64,000 bases of DNA from Azolla caroliniana. Taxonomy: Eukaryota > Polypodiophyta. Positions 1 to 13,679 of this stretch are shown here, piece after piece. The notes under the pieces were generated by a model. The model saw nothing but the letters and a program-made list of their open reading frames with translations, searched no databases and was not told the DNA's origin. Within the stretch, counting starts at the first letter, position 1; each line of letters starts with the position of its first letter. A program made the translations under genes and the position numbers. The stretch lies in the NCBI GenBank assembly GCA_043228905.1, contig JBHGNT010000012.1:7626001-7690000 (forward strand), given 5' to 3'.

Positions 1-3000
1 AACATGAGACACTTCAGACATTTTGTAACTTCCAAACCAAGAAAATACCTTATTTCTCCAGGAGGGTGTGCTAATGTGTAGATAGGGGAATGGAATGAAT
101 GAATGTGTGAGAGATTGGGTGGGTGAATAACTAAGGAATTAGATGAGAGAATGGAGTTGTAAATGAGCAAATGAGAAGATAGACAGGTAGGGTATATATA
201 TAAGGGGGTGAACAATCGAGACACAATCTTAGGGTTTAGGTGTGAGGAATTGAGCATGATCAAATAAATGAGGAAAACTAGGAAAGATAAGATGCCCAAG
301 TAGCCAGAACCCACGGGCATGAGGTGAGAGTTGAGAGGGATGCAATGGAGATACAGAGAACTAGACAAAATGACTAGAAAAATGTCAAAACAATGATGAT
401 TAAGACAATGGCTTGACATCTAATGGCTAACATTAATCTATTTGAGATGACCCTCATTTATACTTGCAAATTACAATGCATGTATCCTCTCATAACTTTA
501 CAACACCATCAAGCACGACATATCGAATACACTTCACTTAAAATGGTATTATAAATACTTGGTGCACAGTACTTGTTTCGATCCATATAAAGCTTTTTTT
601 TTAGCTTGCACATAAGATTATCAACACCACATACATATCCTGCTGGATTTTGTTAGTTTATATTTTCATTCAAGCTATCATTTTAAAATGCGATGCTGAA
701 ATGCATTTGATGGACTTCTAATTTCAGTAACTATAAGTAATTATTATACTAGACAATTCATTAGCATATGAAATGTTTCCTTGTAATCCAAAACCATAAG
801 TTTGAGGATAGCCGTTTGCAAACAGCTCTAGACGCATATTTGTAATTATATTCCATTCAAGCTTTATAAACTATATGCAACCTTTGTTTTGGACCATGAT
901 TTCTAAACACGAATTCATATGTGCTTACAATAAATGAATTTCTTCATGCACTTCTTCTTGTCATTTGTATTTATTTTTACTAAATGGAACCTCATTAGAA
1001 CTTAGTTTTATGCAATATCCAAACGTTTGCATAAATGAGCACTAAACGTATCCACATGTTTTCTTGATTGTTGTGATCTACACATGTGGCTCAAGGACCA
1101 CTTCACGATTGTTATCAAGGTCAACAACTTTTGTTTTTAGGCCTTTGTTTTTTTCTTGTTTAGCTTCTGAATTCCTTTCATAGCTTCTTCTTATGTTTGG
1201 TGTACTTTCAACTTATACTTCATTCATGTCTTGGAAGCGACATCACGAAAGACATAACACCATTTCCTTCTAGATCATAGCACTGACATGCATTTCTATA
1301 TTATCAAATCCCAAAAGTATAAATACAATTTATGTTTTTCCATGGAGCTTATTTCCTAACATGACCAATGCACATGCACATGACATACACATTCAAACTC
1401 TTTTTAACCATGAGGTCAAAACTTTCTTCATTACTTACATTGAGCATCATTCTTAATGATTATAGTTGGCATTTTGTTACCCCAGCCTACATTCAATGCA
1501 TAAAGTTATGTATATGCCCAAGAAACACCTTTTTTACATTCACCATATTGTGGCTCTCACACACTCTAAGATATGTGAATTTGTTTTGTTTGTCGACTCT
1601 ATCCATATGAGGAGTATACGTTGGTGTTATTATTTCGTTCATTTTCAAATAAATGCAAATTTATCCATTTGGGACATTTTCACCATTAACATCACTTCTC
1701 AAACCCTTCAAATTTTCTGCATCCGTCAATTTTTTTGCTATGGATTCTAAATAAAGAAACTGTTTGAAACATGACACCTTTATTTCTCCTGAAGCACATA
1801 TAGAAATCACGCAAGAAATATTTTCAATATGTAGCAAAACACCTGGATCTTGCAAATACTCAAGTTCTCGTGATGGGTATCAAATATGTGTATGCACATG
1901 CTCAAGAGAATGTTTTGCAAATGTAACTTTTTAACGACTTCATATTTTTATGTGAGTTTAGCTTTAGAACATGCTTCACATGTATTGATTACTTTGACTT
2001 CTTGTCAAATCCAAGCAAATTTCTCATAATTGTGGACCAATTCCCATGCTTATTTGCTTAAATCCAATTAATTTAGTTGTTTGTTGAAATGTATTATTAT
2101 TTCCAAACATATCATTAGAACATCTTGATACGATGTATCATGTATTATTGACAAATTTTGGATATAGTTGCAATTAATATATTCTCATCTTCATTGTATG
2201 TACGGTTATGCTTATGGCTGGAAAAGTTACTATATATTGGAGATGCTAGAAGGACAAATTTAGAATATTACATTACACATGTCAACCTTGAATGTTGGGT
2301 GGGTTCAAGGCAAGAATGCCTATTGATTACCAACATGAGAAATGACTCTCGTAGAGTCCTCGTACTCCTTTGCAATTGACCACACAAACTAGGTATTGAA
2401 GTTTCATTAGGGCGTCAAATGTATGTGATAAATACATAGTATAGGATGAATGTCACTTGCTTTTTACATGCCCAACAAATGATGCAATTTGTGAATGCTA
2501 TAGCCTATAATACATAGTAAGAAGGGGTGGTAAATTGAGGGTCATACTTAAGAGTCAAGACACATCCTAGAAGTTGAGCTCATATGTATATGCCTTTTCA
2601 TACAACAAGACTTTGTGCTCAAAGAATAAGTATCATGTCTTAGGAATGAGAGACACATCAAGAAAAGTTTACTCTAGTGTTATGGGTCAATATATTGGTC
2701 TCTTTATAGATGTTAAATAGTATCTACCTATCTATCTATATATCTAGTTTGTGTGTTATCTTGATCCTGATTAGAAATTTGTTGTTGCCAACTTTAATTC
2801 CAATTAGAATTAAATAGTTGATCTAACATGCCTGTTTTCACTTCAAACATTAGTAATATGTGGACTAGGCATGGGATTTGGCTCAATGTATTGTTCTCAC
2901 TTCAATCGTTCAAAAAATGCGAGCCAAATTTGGAATTTGTCTCTTCTTGCAATAATATCATAGTAGAGACTAAAAGTAAAATAGAAGTGCTAAGCAAATG

Positions 3001-6000
3001 CTTAGAAGCTTTAAAGACATAGACAAATGCTTTACATGTAATCCTTTTAAACAAATTCCCACACTCTCGAGTCTCATGGCCAACCATTTTCGATTCCATT
3101 TATAATTGCACTTTCATTGTCGATGCTATATTGATGAACATTAGAATATCGCGAGTGCTTTTATTGTTGTTTGCTTTTTAACATGTGGAATCATGTAGGC
3201 AATTAGTGCATTGGAAATAAGTATCCTACTATCATAATTCTTCTACTCGTACCATACCTTCAGCTCAACGAACTTCGTTAGCTTGATACATGTTTTAGCA
3301 CATTTTTCAAACTTAAACTTTGGTATACATCAACTATTCATCATCTTTCACGACAACATCCCAAAGATCTAGTGAGTGCAATGTATTTTGAGCTTTACAC
3401 TCTGAAGAAGTATATCTTTCTTTCCAAAATAAGACTTTGGGTTTTGTTAAACCTATAACATCTTTCAAATTCTTTGGGTACACCTTAATGTCTATGAATA
3501 TTCACATGCACAATTATGAACTCAAATATCTTTCTTTTGGAAATAAGTAGTTATGAAAAGTACTTTTATTTATTTATAGTGACATATATCATTTAAACCT
3601 GAAATATAAAGCAACGATACGGAAGGCCGTGGTCACCTTAAATTATTGACGTAATCTACTACTTTTAGGAACTAATATCCAAGCAGTTTACGAGAAAGAA
3701 AGCATTGTTTCTTTATTCCTTTTCTTTATGCATTATAGGATGCAAAACCCATAGTGACCTCTTTTGATTCCTTCTATTTCCTTAGGACATTGACGAGAGG
3801 CTCCGATTTGTCTTTTGCCTTCGCTATGGGGTGATGAAGTGGTTTAACACGCTTCTTTATTTCCACCTTACCTTTATTTGCTTAATGTTAATGAGTTTTT
3901 ACTCTAGTACATACTAATATATGCACTAACAATGAGACTAGGACATGCCACATGAGTACATACCTCGAACCTCAATAAGCACCATGGGCCCTTGTTAGTC
4001 ACCCATACTAAAATTTGTGTGCTGAAGGAGGGACATTCAATATCAAATATTGATAGTTAAGTGTGTCATTTAATATATAAAATATGCAATTGTCATGAGA
4101 ACGTTACATTCCTTTGTAATTGTCTTTATTTGGTAAATGGAGACCACAATCTCCTTGTAAATCAATAGAATCATTGTTGCAAGTTCAAAATGTATCTTCT
4201 TTAGTCTCACACTCATTGCTCAAACATTCCCTCATGTTGACCTCAATATCTCAAAGTTGGAAACATGTGGGCCACATGATTTGTTGAGTGATAGCATATT
4301 TATCAATGTAAAACAACTCAAGGGAATTATGAAGAATTTGGGATATTTTTGAGATCTTAAACATAAAAAATCTCCAGTGCCTATTAGTTAATCAATTTAT
4401 ACGTTTTTTATGGTATAGCCACTGGGGTAGCTTAGTACGGCAAGGCCATGTGCATTCCCAAGCATGAGCAAATGTTTTCCATACATTGTGAGGTATTGTT
4501 TATCTTAATAGCGAAATCTCTTGCTTACATTGATCACTCATGGAATAACTTAGGTTTTTTCATAGAATGTCAAAATTTCTTATTATGAGCATTAAAATCT
4601 TTTGTCAGCAAGATGCCATCTACACTCATGTACAGATTCCTATGGAAATTAATCAGGGGGGTTCATGCCCAATCGGTGGATGTAGCATAATGAAATATAA
4701 CATCACACAATTACATTTACATAATTGGAATCCACGTGTATTACAATATCTTGCCATGATATTGTAGTAATTCTTAGAAAGTCACATGGTTAAATATATT
4801 ATCAACTTACATTAAAGTCTTACCTAGATTACGCTACTAGGTTTTGACCTACATCCAACCTAGTCATCATTCTCATGACCATTTTTCTTATGTAGCATTA
4901 ACGCGTTTACATTGTTTGATTTAGTCAAGGAAAAAGCTTGGAAAACCTTTTCTTTAGGAAGCTACTAAGCTTGCAAAAGTAGGAGATACATTGACCAAAC
5001 AAGACTTGCAATTGGATCTTGAACCACAAGGGCGAGTAATTACATGTCCCTTTAATGTACAACACAAATGTGACTTTTTGCATTACTCATTTTGAGAAGC
5101 CAAGTTCGAAAATTCCCATAAATGCCATAAGAATGAAAATAGATTCTACTTTTTTCTACAATATGAAAAGTTGATGACTAGTATATAGATAGAATTGAGT
5201 TTATTTATTAAAAATTGTGAATGTGAGCCCTTTGGTAGCGAGCAATTCTTGAATGTTTGTGATCCTACTGTTGCATAACATATTCACCAAGTTTTGTCTA
5301 GTGCCAAGGGTACATTTGCATGATCATTCATGTTCATGATCATAAGGACTCATATGCTTATTAAATTGAATAGACATTTAGTCCTCTTTAAACATTTTCT
5401 AGGCAACTACGTTCTCCTTGATCCTTACAAAAAGTACTTCGCATATGTGTACATATATAATAATGTGTTAGGATCAACCTCATCCACACATCTTCCAATG
5501 CAATGGGTTCCTCTCTCGGCATCTACTGCTTTCTCAAATTTCCCCTTTCTAATGGGTAGAATTTGACACAACTTCTCTCTCAACAATATTAAACTCCCCT
5601 CCACACAATGTACACAAGAAGCACAAAAGGTGCAAGACAAATATGGAGAGGTACCCATGATGGAACTTGATGAACATTGATGGGATGGTATACTTCAATA
5701 ATCGGAACTTCCATAGGTTCTAGTCATGTTCACTTCCAAAACTACACAATAAACATGATGAGTGCATCAATAATATTAGATAAATCGGCCACATATAATG
5801 ATACTTCATTCACATTTATTTATAACGATCGGATTTTCTAAAGCCCATAGCCACCAACATAATATTCTACACCATGCCACTAGCAACATAATCCATATAC
5901 ACCCTACTACATGGATGCTAGCAAAACTAGTAATCTAGAGGCAAAACACCAAGACATGCATTAATCTGTTATGAATTTCAAAAATATCCAAAATACACAT

Positions 6001-6700
6001 TTGTACCATTAATTACCAATGTTTCTACTATACAAGGATACTTTGGTAAACGTTCCTATGATTTATATGCAAGTGGGTCAGTAGCTTAGGGAACATTTAG
6101 AGGCATTTTGGTAAAATATTCAACAAACTAAAGCTCATCATGTCCCCATAATCCACAAGCTTTCGTGAGCATTAACCCATAGTGACCACTGACAACAATA
6201 ATCTCTTGCTCTTTCATTCACATTGTGGATCACACATTACTACTAAATTAAATACATAACCAAATCCATCAATATCTTGGATTAAGAATCAAGAGACACA
6301 AATGACTACAACATATTTTGGAAGATTAAATTATACACCTAAATATTTGGGAGATTAAATCTGAAAGGCTTGAAGAGGCAAAACATATTTTTGCCCTCGA
6401 TTTTTTAATCCTCCAATATTATATTATGCGTTAGCAATAGCTGCTGCTTCATGATCAAGAGGACTGATGTTCACATGCATCCAATCTGGCAATCCCTTAG
6501 TAATGCAAGATAATACAAACCCAGGAGTGCTTTAGTTTCACATAGTGGAGCAAAGCTTGATTTTAATGTTTTATGCCATCGGTATCAGAGTTATTACATC
6601 TCATTATTACTATATCAAGGTGGTTATATCTTTAACTAGATTTAGTGCTTCAGCCCAATAGTCGGTACTTCAAATGAGAGCGCAAAAGAAATAATGACAT
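1..6700. other. AT-rich intergenic DNA, no recognisable gene
   Basis: Only short ORFs of about 60-95 codons occur, on both strands, and none shows a family motif, a convincing run of spliceable exons or a GC rise. A TATA-like stretch followed by a G-run lies near 190-210, but no ORF follows it. The segment probably holds very old, decayed transposable elements, judging from its AT-rich debris-like texture. I could not assign any part to a family. Confidence 0.6.
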
Positions 6701-6722
6701 GAACACATGATTCACAGACCAC

Positions 6723-6726
<4 letters not shown>

Positions 6727-6754
<28 letters not shown>
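6727..6754. repeat. (GA)n microsatellite
   Basis: An uninterrupted GA dinucleotide run downstream of the stop codon of the carboxyltransferase gene (transcribed leftwards), so in or just past its 3' UTR. Confidence 0.9.
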
Positions 6755-6756
<2 letters not shown>

Positions 6757-6982
6757 CCAATAATTTGTGTTTGTATTCCAAAATCTTTCAATATTAGGGT
6801 ATTGGAATCTATGAGACTGACATTGACCTGTGTTTATGGTTGTGTAAGTATATAAACTAATGGCCCGTCGGGCATCAATTGTCCATATATGGTGGATTGG
6901 TTCATGTTGTCAATGCAACTCTTGCCCCCCATACTGTACCTTCTACAAGTTTCCATCTAAATGAATTAGAGATAGTTATTTA

Positions 6983-9900
6983 TTATGATGGTTTGGAGGA
7001 TGCGCTGAAGCTCAACTCCAAACCTTGACGCACACGTGAAGGAAGCAACATGGGTTTATCATCGTTAGCTAAGGGTGCATCTCGTGGTTTCATGTTTCTT
7101 TTCACACGTGGATTCAAACTCACTCCCTCTCGGAAAGCACCGATTTTGCGAAACTTTGCGGCACGTTGTTCTAGCAAGGACTCCGGACCAAGCTTTAGAA
7201 GTTCCTGCATCCGTTCATCGTAGCATGTTAAAAAGGATAGAGAACCTTGGTAAACTTAAACTGAGAAAAAGATGTAGCAAAATGATATATTCACCCGCAT
7301 ATGCTTCATTATAGCCTCTTTCATGGCCTTCGACGTAGTATATGGATCAGTGTGAGCACCTCCAATGGGTTCCTAAAAAGCACCACAAGGTCTTCTTTAA
7401 CACTAATGGTGGCCCAAATTAAAAATGCTGAAGAAAATCTCCACCAGAAGTTCAACCTATTGTTGCATATCATAGGAAAATGTCTCTAGATAAAATACTC
7501 TCTCTCTTAGTTTAGGAGGACAAGAAAATGCACACCGGAATCACTTCATCCACTATATCTAGCTTCTTAAGCTCATGAGCTGTTATCTTTAATGCCTCCG
7601 TTGCCTACAAAAGAAAGTCTGAAGTCAGGAATATGATTCATATTTCTAACTAACTAATATATATATATATATATGGAATGATGTACATGATACTTTGGTT
7701 TGGTATTTTACCTGTGGAGCACATGCGGCATTTTTCCATAGAATTGCTGCACAAGCTTCAGGGCTGCATTCAGATCAAGCCATGATATTTATTCACTATA
7801 AATAGGTTTAATCACAGCAACACATTACATATAGATAGATCCATAGACAAGAAAACACTCATGTACTACAAACCAACCTAGCAACATAATATACTGAGTT
7901 CTCAAGCATGAGCATCTTATTGCAACAGCCTATACCGAGTGCACCGCCCGATCCTCCTTCTCCGATTACCGTTGAGATAATAGGAACTTTTAGACCAAAC
8001 ATTTCTCGGAGATTTCTTGCTATTGCCTCACCCTAAACACAACATTTTATTATCAACGCACCAAATACACTGTTGGATGCTTTAAATTTATTTCTTTTTT
8101 ATGGTAATAGGTTGAATAAACTATTATTATACCTGTCCTCGTTCTTCGGCTTGAATTCCGGCATAAGCTCCTGGTGTGTCTACGAATGTAAGAATAGGGA
8201 AGCCATGGCGTTCTGCACTTTGCATCATCCTCAAGGCCTTACGATAGCTAAACACATTTCAAACAATGCAGGAAAATTTTAGAAAATACACACCATATTC
8301 CATACTGTGGTTTAGTTTTTAAAGAATGATAAAATTAGTAACGAAGTTTGTCCAGATATAGATCCAATTTAAATCATACTGTCATGATTAGTTCGAGAAA
8401 AATACATAATAAATGCATTCTTAGAAATTCAGGGAAGTTTGTCTGAGATCTAGATCAATGCTAAAATCCAAATAAAACTAGATACGTTAAATGTTTATAA
8501 ATATGTACCCATTTGGTGTTGGCATGGCGAAGTTCCTTTGTATGTTTTCCTTTGTGTTCCTTCCCTTTTGATGGCCGACAAACATGAAGCTCATATCGTC
8601 GATTTTCCCAATACCTGTAATAAGTGCTGGGTCATCATATCCAGCTCTGTCTCCATGAAGTTCCAACCACTGCAAGGAAGAAAAAAGGGTTTTGTGAAAC
8701 AATGAAATAATTTCCACCAAATGCTGAGGTCTACTGATGAACATACAAGTTGAAGAATCCTCGTGACAATACATACAACTTGGATAACAAGATGCATACA
8801 AATTTCACCAAACCATTGCAGAATTTGATTCAAGTATATATTAAGCCGCCCTTGTTGCAATATTTCCAACAGTCCTGATCCAAGAATATATTAAACAAGC
8901 TAACAAAATTGATCCAAGGATATATCAAACATCCCTTTTTGCAACATTTCCAGCATTATTAATTCAAGAATATACCAAACAAGCCTTCTTAATTATATTT
9001 GCAAGTTGTCCAATATGATTGCTTCAAAAATATTCCAGATTACATGCATCTGAAAACTTGGGAAGGTTTTCAAGTTCAAACCTTATCTGTGATGCTTAGA
9101 ACATGGTCTAGACATGTGGGCCTATTAGGATGTCTCGCTACACTTAGACGTTGTACAGGAGATAGGTGACCATATAGATCTTTGAGAACCTGATCAAGTA
9201 AGGATTCATCAAAAGAAATGCCAATAACATAATAAGACTGGAAATGACAATGATCTACACATATATAACTCAGACATCGTAGTAAACAGAGTAGCTACCT
9301 CATCATACTTTTCTTGTAATTCACCTAATTGCAAAGAGAAATCCATTCCAGTCTTATTTGCTAATTGCTGAACCTGCACAAAATATCAAACCAGAGAAAA
9401 AAGGTCATCATACACTATGACTGATTTATCTGCAACGATTGCTCAACACTGTGTAGGACAGAACACCCAACCTTTGATTCAAGTGAGATTTGTTCATACA
9501 TGCAATAGACCCAAACAAAGGTTCGCTTTGTAAAACCCTGAATAGACTAAACCCTTAAAAAACCCTAGATTCCCTTATAACAACTTAGATTCTCCTTCTC
9601 TGGAAAAAAACTGATCACCCAATACCATAGATTAACTATAACTTTCCCTACAAGGAGGACCCTTTCTATATTCCCCTTCCCTGCAACAATCAAACAATAA
9701 AACACAGAGAGAGAGACAGAGAGAGAGACAGAGAGAGAGACAGAGAGAGATTAATGCCAACAAGAGGCTGATCTATCAGCTTATGGAACAACATGATTAA
9801 AAATATCTGTGAGTTTAAACAATCCATCCTGCAACAAAGTAAAAGTTGACGGTTCCCCAAAGATCCATCATAATGATTTTAATGCATGCTGTGGCTTTCG

Positions 9901-10379
9901 TATCTGATAGATATGAGTAGGGAGACAAAAAATACCTCTTGGATCTTGTTTTGAATTTGGATGAGCGGGAGCTCGAAGGGCAAAGGAACAAGCTTTGGCG
10001 GAGTAGACAGAGGTTTGAACCGGCACATGTAACTCAACAGCAGAGGATTATGTTTGGACAAATCCTCAGAGTTCATTTTCTTGGGCCATGGATACACAAC
10101 CTCTTTCTTCTTCTTCTTCTTCTTCATGTTCAGCTTGGCCGTCGTTATCACCATTTCCCTTGTCCTCCTCCCAAACCCTAATTCTTCTGAAACCCCCAAT
10201 CCTTCAGAAAGGCCTAATCCTGCAGACCTTGAGAACCCAAGTCCTGCTGATCTTGGAAAACCTAATCTTGAAGCGCTTGGAAACCCTAATCTTCTTGTTC
10301 CTGGAGATTCTAACTTTCCAGAAGCTAGTGAGTCTACACAAAGTACTCTGTAATTTGGTGCAGCTGCAGCTGAGGCCAT
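6983..10379 (-). CDS. CAC3: Plastid acetyl-CoA carboxylase, carboxyltransferase alpha subunit (10 exons)
   Basis: Nuclear gene for the alpha half of the carboxyltransferase of heteromeric plastid acetyl-CoA carboxylase. This enzyme moves CO2 from carboxybiotin to acetyl-CoA in fatty-acid synthesis; the beta partner is plastid-encoded accD. Exons by GT-AG reading: 10379-9936, 9373-9299, 9189-9082, 8669-8509, 8247-8133, 8032-7878, 7763-7712, 7604-7536, 7372-7295, 7204-6983. Phases agree and give about 492 residues. The N-terminal ~110 residues look like a transit peptide, with a Leu-Gly-Phe repeat and a Lys run. Core motifs follow: VEYPWP-like [57 protein letters not shown] and [13 protein letters not shown]. 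The start is the ATG in a CCATGG context; an upstream in-frame codon exists but lacks support. The C-terminus stops soon after RKIGAFREG, much shorter than the roughly 770-residue Arabidopsis protein. Family assignment is firm. Confidence 0.95.
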
Positions 10380-10835
10380 GGCAGATGAGAACAGAAAGAA
10401 ATGGAGCAATTAGGGATAGGAAAGAATGAAGGCGACTACGAAGAATAGGGATATGAAAACCCTAGACCCGCAGGGCTTCCAGAAGCGTCGGATTCTGAGG
10501 AAAACAGGTGGGGAGACCCTGCTTAAGAAGAAGAAGAAGAAGGATGAGAGAGATGGGGATGAAGAAGAAAAAGGAAGAAAGAGTAGAGATGGATGGCTGC
10601 ATGGAAGCGTCAGGGCCGCCCAACTCACAGTTCCACTTTCTTCCATCTCCATCTCCATCTCCATCTCCATCTCCATGTCATGAAAAAGCCATTGGAACTG
10701 CAGACAAGAAGAAAGCACATAAGGCTGCTCTATTCCTTGCCATGCAATAACCATAACCATAACCATAATCATAATCATAATCTTAATCATAATCATAATC
10801 ATAACAATAATGTAATATGACGATGATGATGATGC

Positions 10836-10893
<58 letters not shown>

Positions 10894-10930
10894 GGTGATG
10901 GTGATGGTGATGGTGATGGTGATGGTGATG
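10380..10930 (-). promoter_or_regulatory. Leader/promoter region of the carboxyltransferase gene, packed with microsatellites
   Basis: This is the 550 bp between the start codon of the carboxyltransferase gene and the end of a copia LTR. It holds (CCATCT)n near 10644-10678, (ATAACC/ATAATC)n near 10745-10805, (GAT)n near 10818-10879 and (GGTGAT)n to 10930. Open frames across it are repeat artefacts (runs of His, Met or Ile). No clear TATA box was found. The transcription start is not visible. Confidence 0.5.
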
Positions 10931-11381
10931 TGTAGAAAGGTTACGTATGCGGAAGCTTGTTGTACGCTGACACAGTCGATTGAGCAGTGGCAACAGTTAG
11001 GCGAACACAGAGAATGGAAATACACAGTATGTATTGTGTGTGTGAGAGAGAGAGAGAGAGCAGACAACAAACCTTAATTAAAAAATGAGAACACTCTGTA
11101 CATCAAAAATGTCGTGCTTAGTGAGCGCTCTTTATACAAGTCCTCACAAGGACTAACAGAAGTATTGACAGGTACTTCAATGCTCATAAATAAGCTACTG
11201 AGAGTGACTCCTAAAATATTCCTATTACTAAGAATAGGAATATATACCCTAACAGCCCATTGACTTGTCCCTCGGTCGACCCAGTTGTCGGCTTCTTCAG
11301 TCGACGCGGTTGTCGACTTCTTCAGCCGACCTACCTACTGGCCTTTAGTCGTTTGACTCATATTAAGCTTGTCTCTCAACA
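10931..11381 (-). repeat. C1 3' LTR
   Basis: On the - strand the LTR starts TGTTGAGAGACAAGC directly after the polypurine tract and ends CCTTTCTACA, giving 451 bp bounded by TG and CA. It contains a (GA/CT)n and a (CA)n tract near 11,035-11,060. The target duplication cannot be tested because the other end of the element is absent. Confidence 0.75.
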
Positions 11382-11735
11382 CTCCCCCTCGAGCTCAACT
11401 TGAGGTTCCTCACCAACTCCAACTGGTCCATTGCTCCAGCATCTCCTAGCTGCTTGCCTTCTTGCCCGTGCTCCACAACCCGTTCGGTCCTGCGCTCTTT
11501 GACCCATCTAGTTGGCTTGTCTGCTCCTAAGGCTCCCCATGGCCTTTTTTTTGCCTCGGTGACTTCGGTGCCCCTCGATCCATTTGGCCTTCACGTGATT
11601 TGGCTCGTCCAAATCAGTTGTCTCTGATTCGTCTCCACCGCTAACCGAATCAGTTGTCTCGGGTTCGTCTTCAGTCTGGCCTTTGACTCTCTCAGCCCAA
11701 GTCTCCTCGACTTTCTTCTCTTTTCCTACTCTCCT

Positions 11736-12314
11736 TCATTTGGTTGGCTCTAGCTTGCTCGTTCTACTCCCCCTACAGTTGGCTACTCTTCCTTTAGTCA
11801 ATTTTCTTCCAGTCATTCTCTTGTTTGCGTCGGATTCGGCTTCTTTAGCCAATTCTAATACGGCTTTTCCAGCCGATCTTACTCTCCCCCTCAAGTTCGA
11901 CACATTGAGGTGTTGTCGACCAATCATACCCGAGAATTGCCATAACTTGTCAAGATTGAGAGGTTTGGTGAAGATGTCGGCCACCTGCCGATCAGTTGGA
12001 ACATACACCAGTTCCACTTCACCAACGAGAACTTGCTCGCGCATGAATTGGTAAGGCCCTTCGATGTTCTTTGTCCGAGCGTGGAAGACAAGGTTCTTCG
12101 TCAATTGGATATTGTTGAGGTTGTCACAGTAGATCACCATTGGATCAAACATCTCAACTTGCAGATCTTTCAATAGCCTCTTGAGCCAAATGGCTTCACA
12201 TGTAGCGAAAGCCACTCCTCTATATTCGGCCTCAATGCTCGATAGTGCCACTATTGGTTGCTTCTTGCTACACCAGATAACCGCCGCACTGCCCAAGAAG
12301 AATGCATATCCCAA
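11736..12314 (-). pseudogene. C1 RNase H domain (Ty1/copia)
   Basis: The frame carries copia RNase H hallmarks in order: [55 protein letters not shown] and [15 protein letters not shown]. The last of these is the typical end of a copia polyprotein. About 70 further residues are probably read-through beyond the normal end. The natural upstream part of the domain is cut by a stop just before 12,314. Confidence 0.85.
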
Positions 12315-12667
12315 CGTCGATCGACGATCATCCGCGCTTCTGGCCTAGTTGACATCTGTGTAGCCGACTAGTTGTCCGACTACACATGCCCAATATAGCA
12401 ACTCTCTTGTGCCACTCACATGTTGCAAGATTTGATGTGCACACTAAAGGCGGTCAAATGTCGGTTGCAACATAAATTGACTAATCAGACCAACCAGATA
12501 GTTAAGGTCCAGTTGGGTGATGGTCAAATATATAATGCTAAATCTGACAATTTGTCGGAACTAAGTCGCATCAAAAGTCGACCACGATCTGAGGCGAAGC
12601 TTGACGTTCTTGTCAAGAGAAGTCAAGACAGATTTACAATCTGCCATGCCGAATTTGAAGAGCATAT

Positions 12668-13130
12668 TCAACACATAATGATCAATATGCCTTCAGGAGT
12701 TCGGATCACTTCGATCCCAAGGAAGTAATGAAGGTCTCCCAGATCCTTCATCTTGAACGATGTCGTTACTCGAGTCTTGAGTCGGCCGATTTCCTCCAGG
12801 TTGGTGCCAGCGATGACTAAATCATCGATATATAGGAGTATGCTAATCGGTCCGGTCCGAGTTTGCCGAACGAACAAGGAAGAGTCTGATTTGGACAGCA
12901 CAAACCGGGCGCAAGCCCCATCTAATGCAATCGTTGTGTGATCTTTGCATTCCATGCTTAGGGGGCTTGTTTCAGTCTGTAGAGGTACTTCGTCTGTCGG
13001 CAAATTGCTGATGTGTTTAATGCCGATAGAAATCCAGGGGGTTGTACCATGTACACCTGTTCCTCAAGTTTGCCTTCCATGAACACATTCTTTACATCCA
13101 TCTAATTTAGATGCCACCCCTTTGCTGCTA
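12668..13130 (-). pseudogene. C1 reverse transcriptase fragment (Ty1/copia)
   Basis: Reading leftwards from 13,130 the sequence gives a degraded LDVKNAFLHG-type motif and QPPGF. After a frameshift it gives SLFVRQTRTG, ILLYIDDLVIAGTN (the YxDD catalytic box) and MKDLGDLHYFLGIEV. Stops and at least one frameshift break it. The RT fingers N-terminal to LDVKN are missing. Confidence 0.8.
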
Positions 13131-13140
13131 CTACAGCCAT

Positions 13141-13640
13141 ATGCATGACATTTGGGTTGAATAATTAGATTTACCATAATTACTTATTATCCCTCAACTC
13201 ACTATCTTTTGAATGATAATATCACTTCTCATTGGCATTACGGCCATGAAAAGGGTTATCATGCACATAAATATGATTCAAAAAATCTCTTACAAAGGTT
13301 TCTTAGGAGTAGATGGGGAGCAGTGAAAATATTCGAAGGACACAAAAAGTAAAAATATTCGAAACAAGTTTAGAATGGATGAAAGATGTAAACAAATGGT
13401 TTGGAAAGTGCAATGTATCGTAATATTTGTATCATTGTGCATCAACAAAATTCTCTTATGAATGAGCCTTTTATGAAACACAAATGTATCATACGTTGGG
13501 AAGATGTAAGAGCTAATATTTCACAAATTATATTAGAGTCCATCTATAATTTGTACACTATTTCCACATGAATTCATTCACATTATCTTTGATATGAAAT
13601 CAAATGTGTATATTTTGGCTTGAACAAGTTCAAGAGTCAA
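13141..13640. other. Non-coding AT-rich spacer
   Basis: No coding signature, LTR terminus or tandem array was recognised between the end of C1 and the start of the 113-bp repeat. The only ORF over 60 codons (13,290-13,481, -) has no family motif. Confidence 0.5.
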
Positions 13641-13679
13641 AGTATCACACTATGATACAATTTGTTGCATTCTGCTATA

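Larger units (their letters stand above)
10931..13140 (-). mobile_element. C1: 3'-end remnant of a Ty1/copia retrotransposon
   Basis: On the - strand the order is reverse transcriptase, RNase H, a polypurine tract (GAGGGGGAG, 11382-11390) and one LTR. This is the 3' part of a copia element. The gag, protease and integrase regions and the 5' LTR are missing, and coding similarity ends near 13,140 without a second LTR. Frames are broken by stops and a frameshift, so the copy is dead. Its LTR directly abuts the (GGTGAT)n repeat upstream of the carboxyltransferase gene. Confidence 0.85.

Noticed and set aside
5425-5658. Cys-rich - strand ORF (77 codons)
   Set aside because: No family match, no start or splice support, and surrounded by non-coding AT-rich DNA.
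10799-10993. ORF with about 35 consecutive histidines (-), and Met/Ile/Thr-run ORFs on both strands
   Set aside because: Translations of (GAT)n/(GGTGAT)n microsatellites and the copia LTR end; open in every frame, so no coding evidence.
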